Shown piece by piece: positions 10,061 to 20,005 of a stretch of 64,000 bases of DNA; within the stretch, counting starts at the first letter, position 1; each line of letters begins with the position of its first letter. The DNA is from Viola odorata (taxonomy: Eukaryota; Streptophyta; Magnoliopsida; Malpighiales; Violaceae). The stretch covers positions 29,222,836 to 29,286,835 of the forward strand of contig OY829538.1 in the NCBI GenBank assembly GCA_963691705.1. Reading direction: 5' to 3'. Under the pieces are notes generated by a model. It was given only the letters and a program-made list of their open reading frames with translations. It was not told where the DNA came from and did no database searches. The translations under genes were made by a program, and so were the position numbers.

Positions 10061-11397
10061 TCCAGACGCGTCCATACCCAAGGGTGTATACTACCGAGAG
10101 ATATTGGTTCCCTCCTTCATGGAAGAACAAACGTCGCTTTGCGTGGAAGAAATTGAAAATGACTGGCGAATCCCCGTGATAAAATACTTGAAACATGAGG
10201 AATTACCTGCGGATAACACCGAGAAAAAGAAAGTGCTAAAACAAGCAGCACGGTGTACGTATTATGACGGAGAGCTGATCCGGAGATGTTTCTCTCACCC
10301 AGCGGCCAAGTGTATAACAGAACAAGAAGGCCTTCACACCTTGCGAGAAATCCATGAAGGAATATGCGGTATATACGCATCAGGTGGAACCATGGCCGCA
10401 CAAGTGTTCTGATCAGGATTCTATTGGCCAACCATTCGAAGAGATTGCCACAATTATGTACAGACTTGTCAAAAGTGTCAGGAGTTCTCCAAGATTCCTC
10501 GACAACCCGCTATAGAGATTTCTGAGATAGTGCCTCCTTGTCCTTTCGTGAAATGGGGGATAGATATCATGGGCCCGTTTCCAAAGGCAAGGTCCCAACT
10601 AAAGTTCGTGGTCGTGACAGTGGATTACTTCACGAAGTGGGCAGAAGCGAAAGCGGTGGCCAACATCACGACAGAGAAAATTTGGCATTTCTTTAAACAC
10701 CAAGTCATCATGCGGTTCGGTGTTCCCCGTGTGTTTGTCAGCGATAACGGGACGCAGTTCACCAGCCAGTTCTTTAAAGATTAGTGCGCAGAATTTTAGA
10801 TCGAACAAAGGTTCTCTTCCGTGGCTCACCCGCAAACCAACGGTCAAGTAGAGGTGACGAATCGAAGCATTCTCAGTGGCATAAAGAAAAACTTGGAAGG
10901 ATCTAAAAAGAAATGGGCAAATGAGCTGCCGTATGTGATGTGGACATACTGCATGACCATTAAAACTAGTACGGGAGAAACACCTTTCGCATTGGCTTTT
11001 GGCACTGAGGCCGTCACACCGGTAGAAATCGGTACTATGAGCCTGCGAGTGGCGTACTTCAGGGAAGAAATGAATGAGGAGAGGCTACGGGCTAACCTCG
11101 ACGCGTTACCGAAATGACAGGAGGAAGCTCTTATGAAAACGCTTCATTATAAGCAAAGAATGGCGCGTTATCACAATAGGCGCGTCAAAGAATGGCTGTT
11201 GAAAGCAGGTGACTTGGTACTCAGAGACAAACGAGCCACCAGATAGCGTATGTGGAAACTTAGCCCGAACTGGGATGGCCCATACCGCGTTACCCGCGTT
11301 ATCGGAAAGGGAGCATATCACCTAGAAACACTCGACGGTACTTCCTTACCTAACTCTTGGAACGTAGCTCGTTTGAAACTATACCATGCTAGAGTCT
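10061..11397 (+). pseudogene. Ret-1 integrase, several stops
   Basis: Zinc-binding HHCC: HTLREIHEGICG, then CQKCQEF. Catalytic core: WGIDIMGPFPKA (Asp), VSDNGTQFTSQFF (Asp), NGQVEVTNRSILSG (Glu). The C-terminal block is KLSPNWDGPYRVTRVIG and the end NVARLKLYHARV with TAA at about 11398. Stops near 10410, 10783, 10796, 11115 and 11245 interrupt it; most fit CAG to TAG or CGG/CGA to TGA, judging from Ret-2. The polyprotein ends here. Confidence 0.92.
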
Positions 11398-11510
11398 AAT
11401 CTATTTTCTCCACCTTTCGTTAATCTCAGCCCTAACTTGTGCTAACGCTCGAATAGAGAATATTCTTGTGTGTTTTGTGGCTGATTGTGTGCAAATAATA
11501 AAGGGTGCCA

Positions 11511-12012
11511 GGAGTGAAAAGTCCTATCCTTGTGACGACCGGTCTTGATCAGACGGCTCACTAAGTGAGGGTACGTCCTGGCATACCTAAAAACTAGTGT
11601 TGGGAGTGAAAAGTCCTATCCTCGTGGCAGCCACGCTAACACAGGTGGGCCATTGAGATGAGGCACGTCCCGACGCCCCTAGGAGTGAAAAGTCCTATCC
11701 TTGTGGTAAACCGGGCTAACATAGACGACCCACCAAGATGAGGCACACCCCGACATCCCTGGGAGTGAAAAGTCCTACCCTTGTGCTGACCGTTCTCGTG
11801 GAGACGGCTCGCCAAGACGAGGCATGCCGTAGGGATATAGTAACTCCATCCTGGAAGTGAAAATCCTATCCTTGTGATAACCGGGCTAATACAGATGGCT
11901 CACTAAGTGAGGGCATAATTCCGGGATGCGATGTCAACACCTGAAAGTGAAAAACCTAGCCTTGTGACGGTCTGTCCTGATTCGACGGCTCACTAAGATG
12001 AGGCACTTTCTA
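11511..12012 (+). repeat. Ret-1 six-unit tandem array after integrase
   Basis: Six units start near 11511, 11603, 11682, 11762, 11853 and 11943, with spacing of 79-92 bp. Each opens with GGAGTGAAAAGTCCTATCC and ends with CTCACTAAG(A/T)(C/G)AGG. Retand elements are known for such arrays in the 3' non-coding region. Ret-2 has the same six units in the same order, so the array predates their split. Several units can fold a short hairpin around GGTC-TGATC-AGAC. Confidence 0.92.
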
Positions 12013-12881
12013 GGCCGATCGTGGAAATTTGGAAACGCGAAGAATCGCGAAATCCCAGCAAGTAACCAGATGGGAAATCCCTGGTGAAGATAGCAAGTGG
12101 AGAAAGCGATACGAGCGACATCAGCGACAACACCCCGAGATGGAGGCAAGGAGGCTCCTACGGGTAACCATTGTCTATTAGTACAGGTCATTTTACTAAT
12201 GACTTCTACTTGAGAATGTGCAGAGATATTATTCAGACAACGAAGAGATTGACTCTCTCGTTATTGTGGCTTGGGAAACGTGATCTAAAGGACATAGATA
12301 CTATGTCTCTCTCTGGCAAATATTCCCATGGAAAGGGAGACGTCAGAATCTATCTACAAGTCATTCTAAGCCAACAGCTGAGAACATCTACGGCAATGTG
12401 ATTATACGCTATTTATTGCGGGAAGTTGGGAGCAGCGGATGTTGCGCTTCTTTTCTATAAGTTTGTTATCTCAGAGGTTATCTACTGAGTGATAATTGAA
12501 ATGCGCATGTTGAGGTCATGTCGCGATATCTTCCGAAGCACCCATCATCACAACCCACGATTTTATCAAATGGGTAACCAAGGGGTAGCTGGCATACTCC
12601 TGTGGAAATCCGTTATTCTGCGACAGTAAGCACAGAGTCGTCAATATTTTTGTGACGATAATGATGCCACTATCATATGGAAAGAGCTCGAAGAAGAGTC
12701 AATAAGGAAAGGAAATTAGCAACAAAAGAAATTTTGAAGACGAATATATGGTTGTTCACAAATACCCCTGAAGGGTTACAAAAAACAAAAGTCCAAAACT
12801 TTAAAGTTCAAGAGACAAGGACAAAATGGACGACTCTTGATGATCAAGAAAAAGAGCGATAACGCTCGGCGTATGTCGATC
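12013..12881. other. Ret-1 spacer between tandem array and antisense alpha
   Basis: About 870 bp of AT-rich DNA without a convincing coding frame. It corresponds to 35510-36146 in Ret-2 by position. It would be the 3' flank of the antisense alpha gene; I saw no clear poly(A) signal for alpha. Confidence 0.5.
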
Positions 12882-14002
12882 CTACGAACTCCCCCGACTC
12901 TTGTAGCCTTTTGCCTTGGCTTGGCGAAAGTCCTCGTCCGTGAGATTCGCGGACTTCTTCATGAAAACGTCAGTAAGGGCGGCACCGCGGTACACCTCTT
13001 CTCCATGAATCTCTATGAAGCAGTCGGCCATAATAGCGGCAGTGTTCTCAACGTACCACATGCATTTCTCGGCCGTCTCTCCCTCCAGTGTCGTTTTCTC
13101 TGCTATCAATGTTGTTTTTTCCTCTTCCAACGCGACACTCCTAGTTTTCTTAGTAGACGCCTGCTCTTGTGCCTCTCTCTGTTCCTTCCGGGCCATCGCC
13201 AAGGCCAGTAACAAATTCTAGCGTTCCTCCAATAACCTCTCCTTTTCCTCTCGCTCCTTAGAAAGTCCATCTAAGGAGGCGGAAAGGGAAGTGACCTTAC
13301 ATGACATATGCTCCTCCTAGTAATAAAACTCAGAGAAACAAGTAAAGAGCTTGTAGCACAACGAATTTACCTGCGCGTCCGCGGATCGAGCAAGGAATGC
13401 CTCATGCTCTTCGGGGGATGTTAATGCATAGGCAGCCAAGAGAGAAGAAACTTCGACGAAACTGTCGCCCCCAACAGCCGCAAACGCGGAACTACGCAGT
13501 TTGGTCAAGTCAACCTGATGAGTGACAGGACCAGATTCACCCATCAAGCTCAGATCGGCCACGAGGTGAGGCGCGACAACCCCTCCCCTAAAGTGCCAAA
13601 GCATCGGGGCGCTAGAAGGAACAAAAGCCACAGTAGAGGGAGATGGCGGTTGGTGAGTAGAAGTACCCCCATGAAGCCCAAAGGAACCGTGAGGCGAGAA
13701 ACTAGACAAATCTTTGCTGAAACCCATACCACTAGAAAAGGGAGGAACTGAGGTGTCAAAGGAATGCAGTGAGGACTCGAAGGTCCCTGGACCACCAATG
13801 CCCCCAAGAAAATTAGAAGATTGATCTCCGGAAGGCATCGTGGAATCAAAGGTGACATTGTGTTCCCCCCGGTATCAGCGCGACCAGTCAGTGGACTCGT
13901 GCCCCCCACGTCAGGTCGCGCCCTCTTCGTAGGACGAGCCAGTATGTGGCCCAAGTTCATACTGTTTGTTGGGGAGGCGAGAGTGGAAGCAGTAGTGGTG
14001 TC

Positions 14003-14105
14003 CTGCAAAAGAAAATGAAGCGAGGGATAAGAAAGTAAAAGAAAACGCAAAAATGGCATTAAAAGGCAATGGGTGAGATAACGCATTTGTGAAAGAAACA
14101 CTTAC
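14003..14105 (-). other. Alpha intron 2 in Ret-1
   Basis: The minus strand reads GCT then GTAAGT at the donor and CTTTTGCAG then GAC at the acceptor, with a T-rich tract before it. Length 103 bp. Ret-2 has an intron at the matching place (37295-37367). Confidence 0.7.
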
Positions 14106-14226
14106 AGCAATGATATAGTTAACAGACGCTTCGGAGGAAGCTGCCGCGTCTGGAGACGGAGTGAGAGCGGCAACGCATCTTGTCCTTTTCTTGGAGCCCT
14201 AGAGGAGGATGCCTGAACAGGGTAGG

Positions 14227-15332
14227 TGATACGATCCTGGTTCCTTAGGATGCGTAGCACCAATTTTGATCATTTTTCAAAGACGGATTTCCCTGCGGAA
14301 TAAGATAACTCACTTGCACAATTTAAGCCTGTTGAACGCTAAGCAACAACCAACCTAAATCCGAACAAGAGAGGGTCCTTGTCGATAATGAACTTGCACA
14401 ATTTAAGCCTGTTGAATGCCAAGCAACAGCCAACCTAAATCCAAACAAGAGAACAGACAACAAGTAGGATGCAATTCCAGAATTTACTTGTATACGACTC
14501 AAGTATTGTGGACTCAAGAAGAACAAGGTTCAACCAACTTGAACAAGGGGCAGAGATTTGAAAGAGAATATCTCAATTTATCAAAATAATAGCCAACTTT
14601 CTAAGGAGGCCATAAGGCTCCTTATATAAGGTTACAAGCAAACCCTAATAGGAATAGAAGTAGGAGTTCTAATTAAGGAAATTAACTTATTTAACTAATT
14701 AATCAATTAAACAATTAACTAATTAACTAATTAAATAATTAAAGTAAATATAAATATATTTAAATACATTCCAGCAGCTCATGTCGAGTTCTCCATCATC
14801 GGGCCAAGGTTTGGGCCGAAACTTCAAGTTGTATGTTGTCTCGCGCACAGACTGCGGACCATAATGTTTACGTCCATAACATTCAAACCACTGGGTAAAA
14901 TGATCTGAATATTATCCCAAATGAAAGCTAACATCCTGAAGTTTGCAACGAGTGGTCGATCGCACGATTCCGACATATACAGCGCCGTCTAGATTCAATC
15001 GAAGTCGCTGGTCGTGTCTGGGCGTCTTCTCCTTGACAGCTAGAATGCCACCATGATCCACCTTGAGATTTACTTGTCCGAATGCTCTTAAACTTGGACA
15101 CAGCCTTCCTAAGACTCCAATAGGTCTTGTATATATGCTGGATCTTTTATTGAAGCCGTTCTTCCAAGGGTTGACTCGGATGGATGTCAAACCTTGTGCT
15201 AGGTGCCTCCAAGCCACCTTCCATGTCATCCTATGCCTGAAAGCTTGATCAAACAGCGTCTCCTGCCTTGTCTTCATGTGTAGGGGTTTCATTAACCTCT
15301 CTAGGGTTAGCCATGGGGCTAGGATCGTATCA
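14227..15332 (-). repeat. TRG-1 3' LTR
   Basis: 1106 bp, nearly identical to 17244-18338. It contains a direct duplication of about 80 bp (14312-14391 and 14392 onward, ACTTGCACAATTTAAGCC) that the other LTR also has, so the duplication predates insertion. The 11-bp ends TGATACGATCC / GGATCGTATCA are inverted repeats. Confidence 0.93.
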
Positions 15333-15368
15333 TTCCCTTCCCCTTCGAAAAGATTCGCCCTCTAATCT
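15333..15368 (-). other. TRG-1 polypurine tract with upstream hairpin
   Basis: The minus strand reads AAGGGGAAGGGAA directly before the 3' LTR, a good polypurine tract for plus-strand priming. Upstream, AGATTAG-AGGG-CGAATCT (15351-15368) can form a hairpin with one mismatch. Confidence 0.8.
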
Positions 15369-15613
15369 GATTCTTTTAAGACAACAATTCTATTAGAATC
15401 AACAAAGGAAACACATGAAGGAAAGGGATTACCCAAGGCATCCAACTCCAATTGTTGCAACTTAGACAACCCCTTCTCATTCAAAACATCCTGCTCTCGC
15501 TACCCTAAAGAGAATACATAAGAAGAAGAAGAATTAGTTAACCCATGCTCACTCTTTTCATGGGGGCTGTTTTGATTAGTCTTTTGTAAGACTTTGGGTT
15601 CTTTTAAGCCCTT

Positions 15614-16450
15614 TTATTTTTCTCGCTCACTCACTTCTGCACCTAGACATGTAATGGACTTCTCTTCTTGAGTAGGGAACTTGTCTTCATAGACCTCGAA
15701 TGCTTGATCTTTGATTATAGAAAATTCCGTTCTTGGATCCATATTATTCTCCCCTTCTTCGAGAAGATTCGTCCTCGAATCTTGCTCAGCATCATCTTTC
15801 GCCTTTGACTTAGTAGACCTGATACTAGGATAAAGAGACCTCTTCTTCCTTTGCTTCTCTATTCTGATCGCCTCTTGTAACATATCCTCTAAGTAGAAGA
15901 ACTCAGTGTAATGCAGTGGATCTATTATCTCTTGGTTAAGGCCTTCGAAGAATCTTACCATCGTCTCCTTTTTGGTCTCCTTGACTTGCGCTCTCTCTAA
16001 AGCAATCTGCATCTCATTAAAGTACTCTTCAACACTCTTATTTCCTTGTGTCAAGGTCTGTAACTTATGGAGGAGCTCACGGCTAAAGTGATTAGGAACA
16101 AACCGCTGCCTCATCACCCATTTCATCTCGCTCCAATCCTCAATTGGATCTAAGTAGATAGTCACTCTCTTGTGATTGAGCTGAACCCACCAATCCCTTG
16201 CATACCCGCTAAACGCAGCTGATGCTAACCTCACTTTCTTCCTTTCTGAATAATCATGGCAGCGAAAAATAGATTGTACATCTCGTTGATCCTACACTGC
16301 TCTAGGGTTCGAGTTTATAGTGGCCAATGCTTCCACCCGAGCCATCCTTGCATCGGCAGCTAATTGTCGTTCAGTCATTGTTCTAAGTTGTTCCATTATG
16401 CCAGCTAACGTGGCCGACAAATCGGGTTGTTGTACTCCTTCTTGAGACAT
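15614..16450 (-). pseudogene. TRG-1 gag, one premature stop
   Basis: Start ATG at 16450 (MSQEGVQQPDLSATLAGIM), end TGA at 15614. One in-frame TAG lies near 16300 in NSNPRAV. The typical retrotransposon gag core follows: FSGYARDWWVQLNHKR, then DWSEMKWVMRQRFVPNHF, then LHKLQTLTQGNKSVEEYFN and RFFEGLNQEI. The C-terminal third is acidic, and I see no zinc knuckle. Gag is the only protein of this element; it would assemble particles with enzymes supplied in trans. Confidence 0.85.
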
Positions 16451-17223
16451 CTATAAGTTTCCTGAAATTCACAACACAAAAGAAAACGTAAAATTTCACT
16501 AACCTAGCACTCCCTTACGTGTTTACTCTCGTGTTTAAACACTCTAATAAACTCACCCAAAATCCTCTCAAAAACTCCTGCAATTGTTCAAGTGTTTAGT
16601 GAGACTCAAGAGTTCAAAGAAAAGCTTCCAAGAAGACTCTCAAAGAAAACCAGCTTCAAACAAACGATGATACTTGTTATTCGAATAATTGCAAGCTCAA
16701 TCAATTAAATGAATAACAAGTGGAATAGAAAGCAATATCAAGGAATCAAAGAAAAGCTCTATTTGACTCGAAAGGACTCAAATAAAATTAATCTCCAATT
16801 CTGATTTCAAACACAATTGTCCTTCAATTAGTTTCCTTGATTAATCGAACTTTTGTGGCGCAAATACTTCTATATATTTTTGTACTTGCACAATTGAATT
16901 CCTCTCTTTTTTTTTTTTTTTTTTTTTTTTTTGACTATGAACACAGCTTAGTGTTTTGATCACAACTTTTAATTCTTAACTCTGAATCGACTGATTCTTC
17001 TTTATTCGGAAGCCTAACAGGTGCAGCTTTCCAACGAGACCAATATCGTCAAAATCGGACTTCAATAGCTATATATTAAAATTCAATTTCGACACTGCCT
17101 AAATTTTGCACATGTAACGAACCAAGTACAACAAAGAAATCGGTTTTGAATGGAGTAGAATGAATTACCGATTTCAATGATGAAAACTTGAAACAAATAG
17201 AGATACTTACCAATCTTTGAATG
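16451..17223. other. TRG-1 leader with 25-bp poly-T run
   Basis: Non-coding leader between primer site and gag. It includes an uninterrupted T run at about 16908-16932 (poly-A on the sense strand) and CTCTCGTGTTTAAACACTC near 16520, similar to the Chr-1 leader. Confidence 0.6.
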
Positions 17224-17243
17224 CCTTAAGGTCCGCTACCAAC
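17224..17243 (-). other. TRG-1 primer-binding site
   Basis: Just inside the 5' LTR the minus strand reads GTTGGTAGCGGACCTTAAGG. TGGTAGCGGACC resembles TGGTATCAGAGCC, the common initiator-methionine tRNA primer site, with several mismatches. Confidence 0.6.
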
Positions 17244-18338
17244 TGATACGATCCTGGTTCCTTAGGATGCGTAGCACCAATTTTGATCGTTTTTCAAAGA
17301 CGGATTTCCCTGCGGAATAAGATAACTCACTTGCACAATTTAAGCCTGTTGAACGCTAAGCAACAACCAACCTAAATCCGAACAAGAGAGGGTCCTTGTC
17401 GATAATGAACTTGCACAATTTAAGCCTGTTGAATGCCAAGCAACAGCCAACCTAAATCCAAACAAGAGAACAGACAACAAGTAGGATGCAATTCCAGAAT
17501 TTACTTGTATACGACTCAAGTATTGCGGACTCAAGAAGAACAAGGTTCAACCAACTTGAACAAGGGGTGGAGATTTGAAAGAGAATATCTCAATTTATCA
17601 AAATAACAGCCAACTTTCTAAGGAGGCCATAAGGCTCCTTATATAAGGTTACAAGCAAACCCTAATAGGAATAGAAGTAGGAGTTCTAATTAAGGAAATT
17701 AACTTATTTAACTAATTAATCAATTAACCAATTAACTAATTAACTAATTAAAGTAAATATAAATATATTTAAATACATTCCAGCAGCTCATGTCTAGTTC
17801 TCCATCATCGGGCCAAGGTTTGGACCGAAACTTCAAGTTGTATGTTGTCTCGCGCATAGACTGCGCACCATAATGTTTACGTCCATAACATTCAAAACAC
17901 TGGGTCAAATGAGCTGAATCTTGTCCCAAATGAAAGCTAACATCCTGAAGTTTCCAACGAGTGGTCGATCGCATGATTCCAACATATACACCGTCTAGAT
18001 TCAATCGAAGTCGCTGGTCGTGCCTGGGCGTCTTCTCCTTGACAGCTAGAATGCCACCATGATCCACCTTGAGATTTACTTGTCCGAATACTCTGAAACT
18101 TGGACACAGCCTTCCTAAGATTCCAATAGGTCTTGTATATATGCTGGATCTTTTATTGAAGCCGTTCTTCCAAGGGTTGACTCGGATGGATGTCAAACCT
18201 TGTGCTAGGTGCCTCCAAGCCACCTTCCATGTCATCCTATGCCTGAAAGCTTGATCAAACAGCGTCTCCTGCCTTGTCTTCATGTGTAGGGGTTTCATTA
18301 ACCTCTCTAGGGTTAGCCATGAGGCTAGGATCGTATCA
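17244..18338 (-). repeat. TRG-1 5' LTR
   Basis: 1095 bp, the 5' copy for the minus-strand element. It differs from 14227-15332 by a few substitutions and a short deletion in an ATTAACTAATT repeat (about 17730). Confidence 0.93.
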
Positions 18339-18568
18339 GTAGGTGACAACAGACACGGAAGGAACACCAAGAGGAATAGTAGTGGATTCCTCACCAACTG
18401 GGGAAGAAGACGCCTGGACGAGACTCACGGTAGCGACAGGCGGTACAGTCGGATTAACCGCGGCTGCAGCAGCGGCAACAACGACGATAACTTCTTTTTT
18501 TTCCCTCCTTTGTTGAGCCCTTCTCAGTTGTTTCCTGACGCTCTCGGGTTTCCGGTTGGGATCAGTTG

Positions 18569-18638
18569 CTGCATAATCATGAGATAACGTTAGCGTTAGT
18601 ACAGACTACGACGACGAAGAAAACAACACAACACTCAC
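18569..18638 (-). other. Alpha intron 1 in Ret-1
   Basis: 70 bp. The minus strand has donor GTGAGTG, branch-point-like TGTACTAACGC about 30 nt before the end, and acceptor ATTATGCAG. Ret-2 keeps the same three signals at 37709-37779 although the sequence between has diverged. Confidence 0.8.
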
Positions 18639-19351
18639 GTATGACGCAAGATTGGATGTCCATCCCGCACGCCAAATTGCGAGTATGAACGTTGATTTTC
18701 AGCTGGAGTAGTTTGTCCAGCCAGCCTCGCTCAGATTGCACGAAGTGCCCCCCGCCGACCCCAGGCACTATCCTTGACACCTTGATTAAAACCAGACAGC
18801 CACCAGGGGCCAGGAAGATCAGGAAGGTCAATAACAAAAAAATCCTTTTTCCAATCTTTAATGGAAGACTCAAGGTGAAGGAGTTTCTAGGTGAAGTTTT
18901 TAAGCGAGTCATCGTCATAACGGGGCGATATCGCTATCACACCCCGATGACTGTACAGTTTGAAAAGGGACTTAAGCAGCAAAAGGGAAGGAGAATTAAT
19001 CCCTTTGTACTTGCAAAGTTCTAGAAAGGCATAAATACAGCAATATGCGTGTGGGGTTAACTGAACAGGATTCAAATCAAGAGCAGTAAGCAACTATTTT
19101 ACAAAGGGATCAACAGGAAATCAGTAACCATAATGAAACATCTGGGCATATAGAACCCTACGTATACCGGTTAAAACGCTATTCAGGCGTAATGATTCAG
19201 GGGCGACGGAGACCGTATAACCGTCAGGAATATTAGCATGATGATTGGCTAGATGGTCATTGAGAGCAGTTAAAGAAGTAATGCTACTAACGGTGTTCTC
19301 AATCTTTTCCTCGTCAACGGATTTAGACTCAGAATGACGAGTTCTAGCCAT

Positions 19352-20005
19352 GGCAAAAATAAAGGGTAAAAAGATGAAGAAGATGACAGAAACAAATGAG
19401 AAATATCTTTCTAAGAAGAGGAGCTCTGAACGCCCAGACGATGAAAAGGAGAAACAGAAGCTGACTCAGAAGGATATGGAAGGGATAAAATGACAAAAGT
19501 GGAAAAAAGAAACAAGTGTTAGGTTTTATAGCCTCAGAAGCTAAGTAAAATGACTGTTGTAACAGTCGTTGCGGCGTCTCAAGGAATAGGCGTAGGTAAT
19601 GAGTACTATTCTTGAGAAGCGAGAAGACACTTTGATCTCATCAATTCCTAGGACACACTAACTCTTGGCGCCCATATGAGTTGACACGTGTCTTTCGGAT
19701 CATCATGACTCCTCTTTTGCATTAATGAGGAAATCTTGAGCATTAAATGCTCTGAAAAGTAGAATCACTTTTCAAAACAAGACAAACGCGATGACGCGAT
19801 GATTGAGATAACGCGACTAGGCGATAATCGAACTAGTAGCTGACAAGATAACGCAGGAAAAGTAGAATAAAGATTATTTGTTCAAGAAAGAATTACAAAC
19901 AGTAATACATGACAAGCGTCATCGATTATTACAAACTGAATCGAGCCAATGGTCGATAGGAGAAATACAAGAAGTAAAGTCCTCTCTAGCGCCAACCTTA
20001 TTTGA
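19352..20005. other. Ret-1 spacer between alpha and beta, alpha promoter
   Basis: No coding frame. The minus strand has GGCTATAAAACC at about 19523-19533, some 175 nt upstream of the alpha ATG. Ret-2 has TTATATATAA about 165 nt upstream of its alpha ATG. This fits an antisense promoter. Confidence 0.55.

Larger units (their letters stand above)
14227..18338 (-). mobile_element. TRG-1: complete gag-only terminal-repeat retrotransposon
   Basis: 4112 bp with LTRs of 1106 and 1095 bp starting TGATACGATCC and ending GGATCGTATCA, flanked by an exact duplication GTAGG (14222-14226 and 18339-18343). Only gag is encoded; there is no protease, RT or integrase, so it fits the non-autonomous TR-GAG class and would need enzymes from another element. 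Primer-site and polypurine signals are both present. The LTRs are very similar to each other, so it is younger than its host Ret-1. It sits in exon 2 of alpha. Confidence 0.93.
12882..19351 (-). pseudogene. Ret-1 antisense gene alpha (gypsy-type putative transposase-like), three exons
   Basis: Minus-strand gene starting at ATG 19351 (MARTRHSESK). Exon 1 (19351-18639) codes a globular N-terminal half with blocks VLYAQMFHYGY, YAFLELCKYKGI, GVIAISPRYDDDSL and GWLDKLLQLKINVHT. A 70-bp intron (18569-18638) follows. Exon 2 is split by TRG-1 and ends at a 103-bp intron (14003-14105). Exon 3 runs 14002-12882, with HEAFLARSADAQVN and a coiled coil, ending KAKGYKSRGSS. In-frame stops at 19121 and near 19095 and 18888, one frameshift near 18770, and a TAG near 13317 make it a pseudogene. 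The family resembles the plant 'putative gypsy type transposon' proteins; function is unknown. Confidence 0.75.

Noticed and set aside
11511..12012. Regular repeats that could be read as a CRISPR array
   Set aside because: Units are 79-92 bp, imperfect, without a constant short repeat and unique spacers, lie inside a retrotransposon, and recur in Ret-2.
13550..14101. 183-codon minus-strand frame over alpha exon 3
   Set aside because: It crosses the intron and runs in a different frame from the part conserved with Ret-2.
14323..14526. Identical 67-codon frames at 14323-14526 and 17340-17543
   Set aside because: They are the same because they lie in the two TRG-1 LTRs; no sign of coding.
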